DNA from: UBA1413 sp964650525
Lineage (GTDB): Bacteria > Bacteroidota > Bacteroidia > Bacteroidales > Prolixibacteraceae
Direction of reading: 5' to 3'
DNA: 64,000 nt
NCBI GenBank assembly: GCA_964650525.1
Contig: CAZYUA010000001.1
Coordinates: 62,001 to 126,000, forward strand
The position numbers were made by a program, and so were the translations under genes. Under the pieces are notes generated by a model. The model was not told the DNA's origin and made no database searches. It saw nothing but the letters and a program-made list of their open reading frames with translations. This document shows, piece after piece, positions 9,737-17,565 of the stretch. Position 1 is the first letter of the stretch. Every line of letters begins with the position of its first letter.

Positions 9737-9770
9737 CCACTGATCTGAAATCTTTCCCGATTTTCAGTGG
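9737..9770 (-). terminator. Candidate intrinsic terminator after the prsW-like gene
   Basis: Inverted repeat CCACTGA / TCAGTGG plus an inner AAATC / GATTT pairing. Read on minus it follows the PrsW stop (9809), and about 16 nt later comes a U-rich stretch (9720-9705 on the template). The distance from stem to U-tract is longer than classical, so the call is tentative. Confidence 0.4.
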
Positions 9771-9808
9771 CGTGTCCGTTCGTTGAAACGGTCACCACGG
9801 TGGTAGTG

Positions 9809-10795
9809 TCAGAGCCGGGTCAGTTTCCACAAATCCCGTTGCTTCAGCTTCAGAAGGGGGGAGAGCGCCAGTTCTCCCGACTTACCGATTCGTTTGCGCA
9901 GGTTGTTAAATTCCAGTATTTTATCTGTTATCCCGGGTTCCCGGACAACGGGCAGCCCGCATTCTGCCAGGAGGAGGTTTCTTTTGGCTTTGACAGAGAA
10001 CTCCAGGTAAAGGGATATAAAGCAGTACATGTCGATGATGGTGGCGGGGGGATACCGGTCTTTCAGCATTGCCAGGAATTTCCCGGGTTTGGAGTCGGAG
10101 AATTCCCCTATGTTCATTTTTAAGAGTAATTCGGCTTCGCTGAAGAATTCCGTTTCCAGCCATTTTTGAAGGTGCTTTTCATTAACCCGGAAGATCCATA
10201 CCAGGATAGCCGGGACCAGGAGAATGACAAGGGTAGTCTGGAACAGAGGGTTCAGGTAAAAATGGTTGAAGGCTGAATGGATGAGGTAGGCCAGTGGAAG
10301 TCCGGCCAGGGCGAGGGCCGGAATCCTTTTGCCGGTGTTGAGGAGTCCGGTGGCTGCGGTAGCCAGCAGGGCCGTTGAGCCGCTGTGCATGACAGCCGTG
10401 CCGAACCCCCGGATAGTCCAGAAAGTCAGGTCGGGATCGGGAGTGGTGACCAAATAGTAGATATTTTCAACGACGGCAAAACCAGCTCCGGTGGCGAAAC
10501 CACAGATGGCAGCATCGATGAGCAACCCAATCTTTTTCTTACGTATCAGGAAGAAGATGGGTACGGCTTTCAGTAACTCCTCCCACAGCGGGGCTACATA
10601 TTGCGAATAGATCGCGGGATCCGGTTTCAGCCAGCTCATAGAAAGGTTGTTGATGAAAAAGGCAGCTGCTGCGGCCAGACAACCGGCAACAAAAAGGAGC
10701 AGGAGTGTTGGCACCGGCACCAGCTTAAAACTGTCGAGAAGGACTAAAACCAGCAACAGCAGGAGAACCGGTAAAAGGGTCAGGGCATATTCCAC
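9809..10795 (-). CDS. prsW: PrsW-family intramembrane metalloprotease
   Basis: 328 residues with about eight hydrophobic segments in the first ~200. Family motifs are visible: W-E-E-L-L-K at 71-76 (paired Glu), G-F-A-V-V-E-N near 105-111, H137 in R-G-F-G-T-A-V-M-H-S-G, and H173/H178 in I-H-S-A-F-N-H. In Bacillus PrsW cleaves an anti-sigma factor; targets elsewhere are mostly unknown. A soluble tail of ~130 residues follows. The start is GTG at 10795, one base after the TGA of the histidine kinase gene, so translation is probably coupled and the protease may act in that signalling pathway. Confidence 0.88.
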   Translation of the reverse strand: MEYALTLLPVLLLLLVLVLLDSFKLVPVPTLLLLFVAGCLAAAAAFFINNLSMSWLKPDPAIYSQYVAPLWEELLKAVPIFFLIRKKKIGLLIDAAICGFATGAGFAVVENIYYLVTTPDPDLTFWTIRGFGTAVMHSGSTALLATAATGLLNTGKRIPALALAGLPLAYLIHSAFNHFYLNPLFQTTLVILLVPAILVWIFRVNEKHLQKWLETEFFSEAELLLKMNIGEFSDSKPGKFLAMLKDRYPPATIIDMYCFISLYLEFSVKAKRNLLLAECGLPVVREPGITDKILEFNNLRKRIGKSGELALSPLLKLKQRDLWKLTRL

Positions 10796-10796
10796 C

Positions 10797-13445
10797 TCAC
10801 ACCTTGTTTAGAGGGATGATAAGGACAAATTCGGCATATTCGCCTTCACGCGAGTCGACTTTCATTTCACCGTTATGCTCATGGACCACGATGTCGTAAC
10901 TCAGAGAGAGCCCCAGACCAGTACCCTGCCCGGCAGGCTTGGTGGTGAAAAACGGGTTGAAGATCTTGTCTATAATCTCCTGCGGAATTCCGGTACCATT
11001 ATCCCGGATGGTGATCTGCACTTGTTGACCCAGGGTGGTGGTGCGGACTACCAGTACCGGATTGTAGGCTTCCTGAAGCCTTTTTTTCTTCTGGTTGGTG
11101 GAATAGCAGGCATTGTTGATGATGTTCAGGAATACCCTGCTGATATCCTGAGGCACAATATTTATCATCCCGATGGTGGTGTCGTAAACAGCATCGATTT
11201 TCAGGTTAAAACTGTTATCCTGCGCCCGCATACTGTGGTAGCCAAGATTTACAGCTTCAGACAGCAGGTTGTTGATATCGGTCATCTGTTTATCTCCCGA
11301 CTTACCGCGCGAGTGCAGCAGCATCCCTTTGATAATGCTGTCGGCCCGCTTGCCGTGTTCATTGATTTTCCGGGCATTGGATGAAATATCCCCGACGATC
11401 TCATCCAGATACTCCTTTTCTTCAGGCTTCAGCCTCTCTGCAACTTTTTCCAGCTCCTCTGCAAGCTCTTTTGCCAGCTCCACGGTGAGGTCGGAAAAGT
11501 TGTTGACGAAATTCAGCGGGTTTTTGATCTCATGGGCGATGCCGGCAGTAAGCTGTCCCAGGGAAGCCATTTTTTCGGATTGGATCAACTGGGCCTGGGC
11601 AGCCTTCAACTCGTTGTTGGCTTTGTTGATTTTCTCGTACGAAAGAGCATTCTCAAATGCTGTGGCTATATAATTGGCCAGATTGTTCAGCATGTCCAAC
11701 TGATAAGTCGAATAGGCGTTCTTGTGAAAACTCTGCACCGACAGGATCCCCATGATCCGTTCATTGAGCATCAGGGGGACATAGATCAGGGAGGCAACCG
11801 TTTCTCCGGCTACCGGCCGTACCCGGTTAGGAACATACCGCATGTACTCATTTTCCACATCGTTCATTACGACCGGACTGGCGTGGTCAACGCACCAGAC
11901 GGCAAACCGGTTTTTATCGTCCATCGATATATCAAAGACCGGTAGTTTAACCCCTTTCTCCATCGACAACCTGGCTTCCAGTTTCCTCTCCTTTTCGTTA
12001 TAAATCATGATCAACAGGGAGGTGGCATCCATCAGAGAATTGATATTTTCATATACGATATCCTGGATTTGACCGATGTCGAGGGTCGAGGTGAGTTTTT
12101 CGCCGATTTGGTTTAATACCTTGACATTGTTGAACGCCGTATCGAGCTCCTTGTTTCGGTCGTTGAGCTCTGCTGTCCGTTCCAGAACTTTCTGCTCCAG
12201 TGTGCGGCTGTATTCCTCCAGTTTTTCGTTCGAAAGCCTGAGTTTTGCCGATGCCTCCCTGAGATCGTTGATGGTGGAAGCCAGGGCATTCTGCATATAG
12301 ATGAACGAATCGTTCAGCGTGCTGATTTCATCATGGGAGTCAATAGGGGGCAGGGGTACGTTGAAATCTCCCTTGGCAAATCTTCCTGCAGCGGTTGTAA
12401 GGATCCTTAATGGCCGGGTGATCGATCTGGCAATCAGCCCGATCAGCAATAACAGAACAACCAGCCCGGTAAGGCAAAATACGAATAACCTGATAACCAG
12501 GTTATTGACATCTGCCATGAATTCATCAACCGGGAAAACGACACCAACCGACCATTTGTTCATAGGGACCGGGGCATAGGCAATCCAGCTGAGCTTGCCT
12601 GTATTGATATTCCGGTATTCAAATTCCGCAAAACTGGTTTCCCCCCGGATCATATTTTTCCCGATTTGCCGGAGCAGGGGCGACTTCTGAGCATCTGCAA
12701 TGCTGAAAATAGTCTCGTTCATGATCACCCCTGCATTGGGATGGGTTACGATGGTACCATTCGAGGAGATCATAAACCCATATCCTGTTTCGCAGATTTT
12801 GATAGAATTCATGTAATCCTGCAGCCAGTTGAGGGAAACATCGGCCGTCATGATGCCTATGAACTCCTTCCTGCCGTTCCGGTTTTTGTAGAGGGGGACC
12901 GAATAGGTCGACATCAGGGCATTACCGGCTCCCTCGTCGTAATAAGGTTCACTCCACATCGGCCGTTGAAGCTCCCTGGGGATCTGGTACCAGTCCATCG
13001 AAAAATAATCGTATTGCTCATTGCCGATGTATTTGAAAGTAAGAGTGTCCCCCTCGCGGTAAAAATAGGGGGAGCAGTATTTACGTGCAGGCCCGAAATA
13101 CCAAGGTTCAAATGCCAGCGCGGCCCCGAAAATTTCCGGATTACTGGCAACCGACTGCCGTAAAACCGCAATCATCTCCTCTTCAGAGTAGTCTGATGCT
13201 TCAATGATTCTGGCTAAGTTAACCGGGACCTTCTGAACAGAAGCCAGTACTTTTTCCACCCTCAGAACGATCGAGGAGGTGATGTTCTCTGCATTGATGA
13301 TCAGGTTCTTCTGAACACTTCTCTTGGAAACGGTATAATTGTAAATGAAAATAAGGAAAAAAATCAGGGTAATGCTGGAAAAGAGGTAAAGGATCAGTTT
13401 GAAGGCCAACCCTTTCTTTCGGAAAAATGCTATAATACTGTTCAT
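10797..13445 (-). CDS. Sensor histidine kinase (dCache-HAMP-GAF-HisKA-HATPase)
   Basis: 882 residues. TM1 at about 15-37, an extracytoplasmic double-Cache region at about 40-315 (W-Y-Q-I-P and P-L-Y-K-N-R-N-G-R-K-E-F-I-G are typical), TM2 at about 318-340, HAMP at about 340-395, a coiled coil to about 445, and GAF at about 450-605. The kinase core has phosphoacceptor His638 in H-E-I-K-N-P-L-N-F, an N-box N-N-A-C-Y-S, D-N-G-T-G-I-P and G-T-G-L-G-L-S-L. No receiver is fused. It lies between the binding lipoprotein (25 bp upstream) and PrsW (coupled). The nearby receiver-PP2C protein at 15244 is a candidate partner. Confidence 0.92.
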   Translation of the reverse strand: MNSIIAFFRKKGLAFKLILYLFSSITLIFFLIFIYNYTVSKRSVQKNLIINAENITSSIVLRVEKVLASVQKVPVNLARIIEASDYSEEEMIAVLRQSVASNPEIFGAALAFEPWYFGPARKYCSPYFYREGDTLTFKYIGNEQYDYFSMDWYQIPRELQRPMWSEPYYDEGAGNALMSTYSVPLYKNRNGRKEFIGIMTADVSLNWLQDYMNSIKICETGYGFMISSNGTIVTHPNAGVIMNETIFSIADAQKSPLLRQIGKNMIRGETSFAEFEYRNINTGKLSWIAYAPVPMNKWSVGVVFPVDEFMADVNNLVIRLFVFCLTGLVVLLLLIGLIARSITRPLRILTTAAGRFAKGDFNVPLPPIDSHDEISTLNDSFIYMQNALASTINDLREASAKLRLSNEKLEEYSRTLEQKVLERTAELNDRNKELDTAFNNVKVLNQIGEKLTSTLDIGQIQDIVYENINSLMDATSLLIMIYNEKERKLEARLSMEKGVKLPVFDISMDDKNRFAVWCVDHASPVVMNDVENEYMRYVPNRVRPVAGETVASLIYVPLMLNERIMGILSVQSFHKNAYSTYQLDMLNNLANYIATAFENALSYEKINKANNELKAAQAQLIQSEKMASLGQLTAGIAHEIKNPLNFVNNFSDLTVELAKELAEELEKVAERLKPEEKEYLDEIVGDISSNARKINEHGKRADSIIKGMLLHSRGKSGDKQMTDINNLLSEAVNLGYHSMRAQDNSFNLKIDAVYDTTIGMINIVPQDISRVFLNIINNACYSTNQKKKRLQEAYNPVLVVRTTTLGQQVQITIRDNGTGIPQEIIDKIFNPFFTTKPAGQGTGLGLSLSYDIVVHEHNGEMKVDSREGEYAEFVLIIPLNKV

Positions 13446-13470
13446 GGTCAGGTACTGGCGAAATGTAATT

Positions 13471-14550
13471 TCATGGCTGGAGGATGGGTTGATAAAAACC
13501 GGTAAAAGGGGGAACCTCTCTTATCAGATTATTTTCTTTCAGGATGTTCCCGACAAAAGAATAATCTTCTTCCGCCAGGTGGTTATGAAAATCTGCCTTT
13601 CCTTCGGGCAGGTACAGATCCCTGTACCGGTCAAGCATCCACCCCTGGTGAATCCGGTTTCCGGGAAGATTATCCCGTTTCAGATACTGCATGACAATAT
13701 CCAGGGTCTCTTCCCTGTAGATAAAGGCATATCGCCACCCTTCCAGCGTTGCCCTCACAAAATCGGCACACAAGCCTGGCTCTGTGTTCCGCTTTTCCGA
13801 CAGGCAGTAGATGCCGTCTTCGAGGAAATTCAATCCGTAATCGGCAAAAAAGAAAACATTCAACTCTTCAGCATCATAGCCAGAGTTGATAATAGAGTGG
13901 TATTCATCGAACCAGTTTGCATTGATGATATCCACGCCATCCATCAGGAAGAGGTTATTGGAACTCCCGATGGGGACAATTTCCACATCCAGGTGGTATT
14001 TGCTGAAAAGAGCTCTTGGTTGAAGTTCAAAACCGCTCCAGATTCCTGCCCTTTTTCCGTTCATTTCGAACAGTGAGTCTATGCCGCTGCTTTTTTTTGT
14101 AATCAGCATAGCCGAAGATCGTGAAGACTCCTGCGCGATGTTCACAATGTCAGCACCTCCCGCTTTCAGCTCAATGGCGTTCACCAGCCATAAGGCTGAA
14201 AAATCCACGCTGCCATCTGCAATTACATCATTGGAGGTGATAAAGGGCTTGTAGGAAATAATCTCCACATCCAGGCCGAATTTTTCGTAGAATCCCTTTT
14301 CCTTTGCTATATAATAACCTGCAAACTGAGCATTAGCTACCCAGTAGGGCAAAAAGGAAACCGGCCGTAAATCTCTGGTCGATTCTGCATCCATGCCGGA
14401 ATTGCCATTGATTGGGTATGATCCCTGTTTTGGTTTTTGATGGCCACAGGATGCCACTATGGCATACAGGAGAACCAGAAGCAGAGTCCGGGAGAACGTA
14501 CGGATAAATAAACCTTGGTTTTCCAACTGTTTACAAGTTTCCGTATTCAT
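13471..14550 (-). CDS. NMT1/THI5-like substrate-binding lipoprotein
   Basis: 359 residues. An N-terminal hydrophobic segment ends in the lipobox V-A-S-C (Cys about 35). Mature residues start the PF09084 pattern F-L-P-Y-W-V-A-N-A-Q-F-A-G-Y-Y-I-A-K-E-K-G-F-Y-like segment (about 68-90), then D-V-E-I-I. This family binds pyrimidine precursors, nitrate, taurine or other small ligands for ABC importers. No importer ATPase or permease is nearby; the next gene, 25 bp downstream, is a histidine kinase with an extracytoplasmic sensor. I infer that the protein presents a ligand to the kinase rather than to a transporter. Its ATG lies in an arm of dispersed element copy 1. Confidence 0.86.
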   Translation of the reverse strand: MNTETCKQLENQGLFIRTFSRTLLLVLLYAIVASCGHQKPKQGSYPINGNSGMDAESTRDLRPVSFLPYWVANAQFAGYYIAKEKGFYEKFGLDVEIISYKPFITSNDVIADGSVDFSALWLVNAIELKAGGADIVNIAQESSRSSAMLITKKSSGIDSLFEMNGKRAGIWSGFELQPRALFSKYHLDVEIVPIGSSNNLFLMDGVDIINANWFDEYHSIINSGYDAEELNVFFFADYGLNFLEDGIYCLSEKRNTEPGLCADFVRATLEGWRYAFIYREETLDIVMQYLKRDNLPGNRIHQGWMLDRYRDLYLPEGKADFHNHLAEEDYSFVGNILKENNLIREVPPFTGFYQPILQP

Positions 14551-14660
14551 GTGTTTAAATTAATACGTTTTTTGGTTTATCTTGTAAAACACATGTAATA
14601 CCCATGTGGCTCAATCATCACGGTTGTTGCAAAGATAATGCATGGGTATTGCATCTGTTT
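14546..14660 (-). repeat. Dispersed ~115-bp element, copy 1 (gene leader)
   Basis: Three inverted arms: left 14548-14556, middle 14587-14606, right 14641-14660. Middle and right form a 10-bp perfect stem (AATACCCATG / CATGGGTATT) extended by 8 of 9 pairs. Left and middle form an alternative 9-bp stem (CATGTGTTT / AAACACATG). The loop between middle and right contains CATCACGGTTGTTGCA, shared with the other copies. The minus-strand ATG in the left arm (14550) is the start of the binding-protein gene. TATCTTTG on minus (14637-14630) also resembles a -7 box in this copy only. Confidence 0.8.
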
Positions 14661-15243
14661 GAATTATTACGTTCACCTGGCACATTCGTTGAAATATAAT
14701 GGAATTCGCATGAACGAATGAATCATTCCGGTTGGTATTTAGCTTAACATGCTCATTTTATGGTTTATCTGTCGTCATGATTGCCGTCCCGGTTGATGAA
14801 TATTCCCGTTGGTTCATAGTTCAGCCGGCAAGATGATCCCCTGGTTAGTCAGAAGGAAGTATTCCTCCTCCGCCTGCGCTGGCTCCGGCTTAGTGAACGT
14901 AAATGTAATAATTTTAATCACAATTCCGCCTGGCAGCCACGATTAAGATACTATCCTCCGATGTTGTTTCTCCTGGGGGTTGTCGCGAAGTAAATCAGAA
15001 TGTGGTATCCACGAAGAAATCCGGTTACAGCCCGGAACAAAGATCCCTCAGGAGTTCTTGTACCGCAGGCATCTGGTTTGTGCCGATATTTTCACAAAAA
15101 AAGACTACTAATAATAAATATATTAAATAACTTTGATGATGCCGTGGACGTAAGATAAACCAAACTCTCCGGTAATGAACGTTTTGTCATGGTACGGGCA
15201 GTCTTTCCTTCAAGTCGATTGATAAATATACAACGCATGTTTT
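14661..15243. other. Rest of the intergenic region between divergent genes
   Basis: No gene-like frame. It should hold promoters for the minus signalling operon and for the plus receiver-phosphatase. TAACTTTG at 15128-15135 fits the Bacteroidota -7 element, 109 nt before the phosphatase ATG; no TTTG lies at the expected distance. A short palindromic GGAATTCGCATGAACGAATG stretch near 14700-14720 is the only other local structure seen. Confidence 0.45.
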
Positions 15244-16422
15244 ATGAGTTACCCGATTAATCCTGGCGTAAAGATTCTTGTGGTGGATGACGAAATAGAC
15301 CTGGAATCGCTGATAAGGCAAAAATTCCGCCGCCAGATCCGTGAAAAGACCTACGATTTTCTGTTTGCGTTCAATGGTCTTGAAGCACTCTCCAAAATCC
15401 TGGAATATCCCGAGATCGGGTTGGTTCTTACGGATATCAACATGCCGGAAATGGATGGTTTGACGCTGCTGACCAAGTTGAAAGAGTTACAGAATCCTGC
15501 TTTACGGACGGTTATTGTGTCTGCGTATGGTGATATGGAAAATATCAGGACGGCCATGAACCGGGGGGCGTTTGATTTTGTCACCAAGCCGGTGAATTTT
15601 GAGGATTTGGAGGTAACGATCAACAAGACGCTGGAGGAGGTACAGCTCGTGCGGCGTTCCCTGGAAGAGCACGATCAGTTGGTATCGATTCAGCAGGACC
15701 TGAATATTGCCCGTGAGATTCAGCAGGCGATATTGCCGAAAGTATTTCCTCCCTTTCCGGCGCAAAGTGAATTTGATATTTACGCTTCCATGATTGCTGC
15801 CAGGGAGGTTGGAGGTGATTTCTACGATTTTTTCATGATCGACTCCGGCCGTTTGGGATTTGTGATTGGAGATGTAAGCGGAAAAGGAGTGCCAGCTGCC
15901 ATTTTCATGGCTGTGAGCCGCACCCTGATCCGGGCTACTGGACTCAAGGGAGTGCCTCCCTCTGAATGTATGCATTATGTCAACAACCTGCTGTGCAACG
16001 AAAGCGTATCTTCCATGTTTGTGACTGTGTTTTACGGGATCCTGAATACCGTAACCGGTGTGATTGATTATGTCAATGCAGGGCATAACCCTCCTTACCT
16101 GTTGACACCGCAAGGTGTCAGGATGGTGGAAATGACCGGTGGGATTGTTCTTGGCGTCATGGAAGATATGGAGTTCCGGACCGGGAAAATCGAGATGAAG
16201 CCCGGAGAAAAATTCTATTTGTTCACCGACGGGGTGACCGAAGCCTTTAATCAGGATTTGGAGGCTTACGGTGAGGCGAGGCTTGAACGTTTACTCCTTG
16301 GGCGCCTGGAGACCCCGATCGAAGCCCTTGTGAAGGAATCACTTGCCGATGTGAATACTTTTGCAGACGGAGCTCCCCAGTCGGACGATATCACCATCCT
16401 TGCGATCGTCTACAAAGGCTAG
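15244..16422 (+). CDS. Response regulator with PP2C/RsbU-type phosphatase output
   Basis: 392 residues. The receiver spans about 10-125: acidic pair D15-D16, phosphoacceptor D64 in L-T-D-I-N-M-P-E-M-D-G, and K115 in T-K-P. A coiled linker (~125-160) joins it to a SpoIIE/RsbU PP2C domain with A-R-E-V-G-G-D-F-Y-D at about 186-195, G-D-V-S-G-K-G-V at about 209-216, N-A-G-H-N-P-P, and a final D-D-I-T near 382. Such proteins dephosphorylate anti-sigma-factor antagonists. No STAS or RsbW-like gene is in the window. It is divergent from the binding-protein/kinase operon, so it is a plausible output for that kinase. Confidence 0.93.
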   Translation: MSYPINPGVKILVVDDEIDLESLIRQKFRRQIREKTYDFLFAFNGLEALSKILEYPEIGLVLTDINMPEMDGLTLLTKLKELQNPALRTVIVSAYGDMENIRTAMNRGAFDFVTKPVNFEDLEVTINKTLEEVQLVRRSLEEHDQLVSIQQDLNIAREIQQAILPKVFPPFPAQSEFDIYASMIAAREVGGDFYDFFMIDSGRLGFVIGDVSGKGVPAAIFMAVSRTLIRATGLKGVPPSECMHYVNNLLCNESVSSMFVTVFYGILNTVTGVIDYVNAGHNPPYLLTPQGVRMVEMTGGIVLGVMEDMEFRTGKIEMKPGEKFYLFTDGVTEAFNQDLEAYGEARLERLLLGRLETPIEALVKESLADVNTFADGAPQSDDITILAIVYKG

Positions 16423-16508
16423 GGAGTGGCCTTTTCAGGGAGTGGTTACACCGGCAGGGTACTACGATTGGTATGATCAGTTTGGGATTACGTTCATCCG
16501 GATTTGCC

Positions 16509-17564
16509 ATGCGAAAAAAAATCCTGGTTACTGGTATTGTAGCCATTCTGTTACTCCCTGTTTTTCTGAAATCAATGCGGGGTTGCCGCAAGGAGGAGCA
16601 GCACGGAGTTGTGGCATTGGTGCCGTCAGTGCAGGCTGAGGCCTATCTGGTGCGCGATACGGTCGTTCCCTTCTCTCTCCGCGCTGTGGGATACCTGAAA
16701 GCCAATGAAACGGTCGATGTGGTCAGTGAGCTTTCCGGTCGGGTGGTTTCCGTCCTCTTCAGGGAAGGAAGCCTTGTGAGAAAGGGAGACCTGATATTTG
16801 GTCTGGACGACTCAGAGTACCAGGCATCGCTGCTTAAAAACAGGGCCCAGCTTGAACTGGCCTTGCAGGCTGAAGCACGCAATGCGGACCTCCTGCAGTC
16901 GGGGGGGATCAGCCAGCACCTTTACGAGGAGTCTGTCAGCCACCGGAAAGTCCTGGAAGCAGAGGGTGAATGGCTGAAGGTAATGATCGGCAAGATGGCG
17001 GTAAAAGCGCCCTTTTCGGGCAGGACCGGTATCCGGAATGTCAGTCCGGGGGCTTTTGTGACTCCCGGCCAGGTATTGACACGGCTGGAAGACCTGAGTG
17101 CGCTGGAGGTCGAATTTACCGTACCCCAGAACCAGTCTGGTTTCATCCGCAAAGGGGATCCCCTGGTTTTCAGCGTGTCGGGCAGTAGGGAAGAGTACCA
17201 GGCAGTGGTAGAAGCGTACGATCCATCCGTTGACAGGCATACAGGAACCCTGAGGGTGCTGGCCAGGGCTTCTGCTGCGGCAGGAGGCCTGATGCCGGGT
17301 ACGGCGGTGACCGTGTCGATGGTGAACAAACCGGAACACCCTTCGCTTTACATCCCCGCACAAGCTTTACTGCCGGTACCTTCCGGCTACCGTGTCTATT
17401 CCGTCAGGGGGGGGATTTGTAGCGTGGTACCGGTAACCACAGGGCTTCGTTCGGAAGGAATGGCGGAGATCACCAGCGGCATTGCCGTTGGTGATACCCT
17501 GCTGATGACCGGTTTTATGAAAGTAAAGCCCGGCACTAAGGTCCAGATCGTTAAAACCTGGTGA
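16509..17564 (+). CDS. RND efflux periplasmic adaptor (membrane fusion protein)
   Basis: 351 residues from the ATG at 16509; the frame opens earlier (16473), but the M-R-K-K-I-L-V-T-G start gives a proper signal anchor. The barrel-sandwich/lipoyl halves are V-S-E-L-S-G-R-V-V-S-V-L-F-R-E-G-S-L-V-R-K-G-D-type and V-K-A-P-F-S-G-R-T-G-I; the beta-barrel and membrane-proximal parts follow, with P-G-T-A-V and a closing V-K-P-G-T-K-V. HlyD/AcrA family. It sits 1 bp before the pump gene and bridges pump and outer-membrane channel. Confidence 0.92.
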   Translation: MRKKILVTGIVAILLLPVFLKSMRGCRKEEQHGVVALVPSVQAEAYLVRDTVVPFSLRAVGYLKANETVDVVSELSGRVVSVLFREGSLVRKGDLIFGLDDSEYQASLLKNRAQLELALQAEARNADLLQSGGISQHLYEESVSHRKVLEAEGEWLKVMIGKMAVKAPFSGRTGIRNVSPGAFVTPGQVLTRLEDLSALEVEFTVPQNQSGFIRKGDPLVFSVSGSREEYQAVVEAYDPSVDRHTGTLRVLARASAAAGGLMPGTAVTVSMVNKPEHPSLYIPAQALLPVPSGYRVYSVRGGICSVVPVTTGLRSEGMAEITSGIAVGDTLLMTGFMKVKPGTKVQIVKTW

Positions 17565-17565
17565 C

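Noticed and set aside
13471..14550. Thiamine-precursor or nitrate uptake function for the NMT1-like protein
   Set aside because: No permease or ATPase nearby, no thiamine genes and no TPP riboswitch seen; the family binds many ligands.
14661..14780. Possible fourth copy of the dispersed element
   Set aside because: Fragments such as ATTCCGGTTGG recall the element, but arms and spacing are absent.
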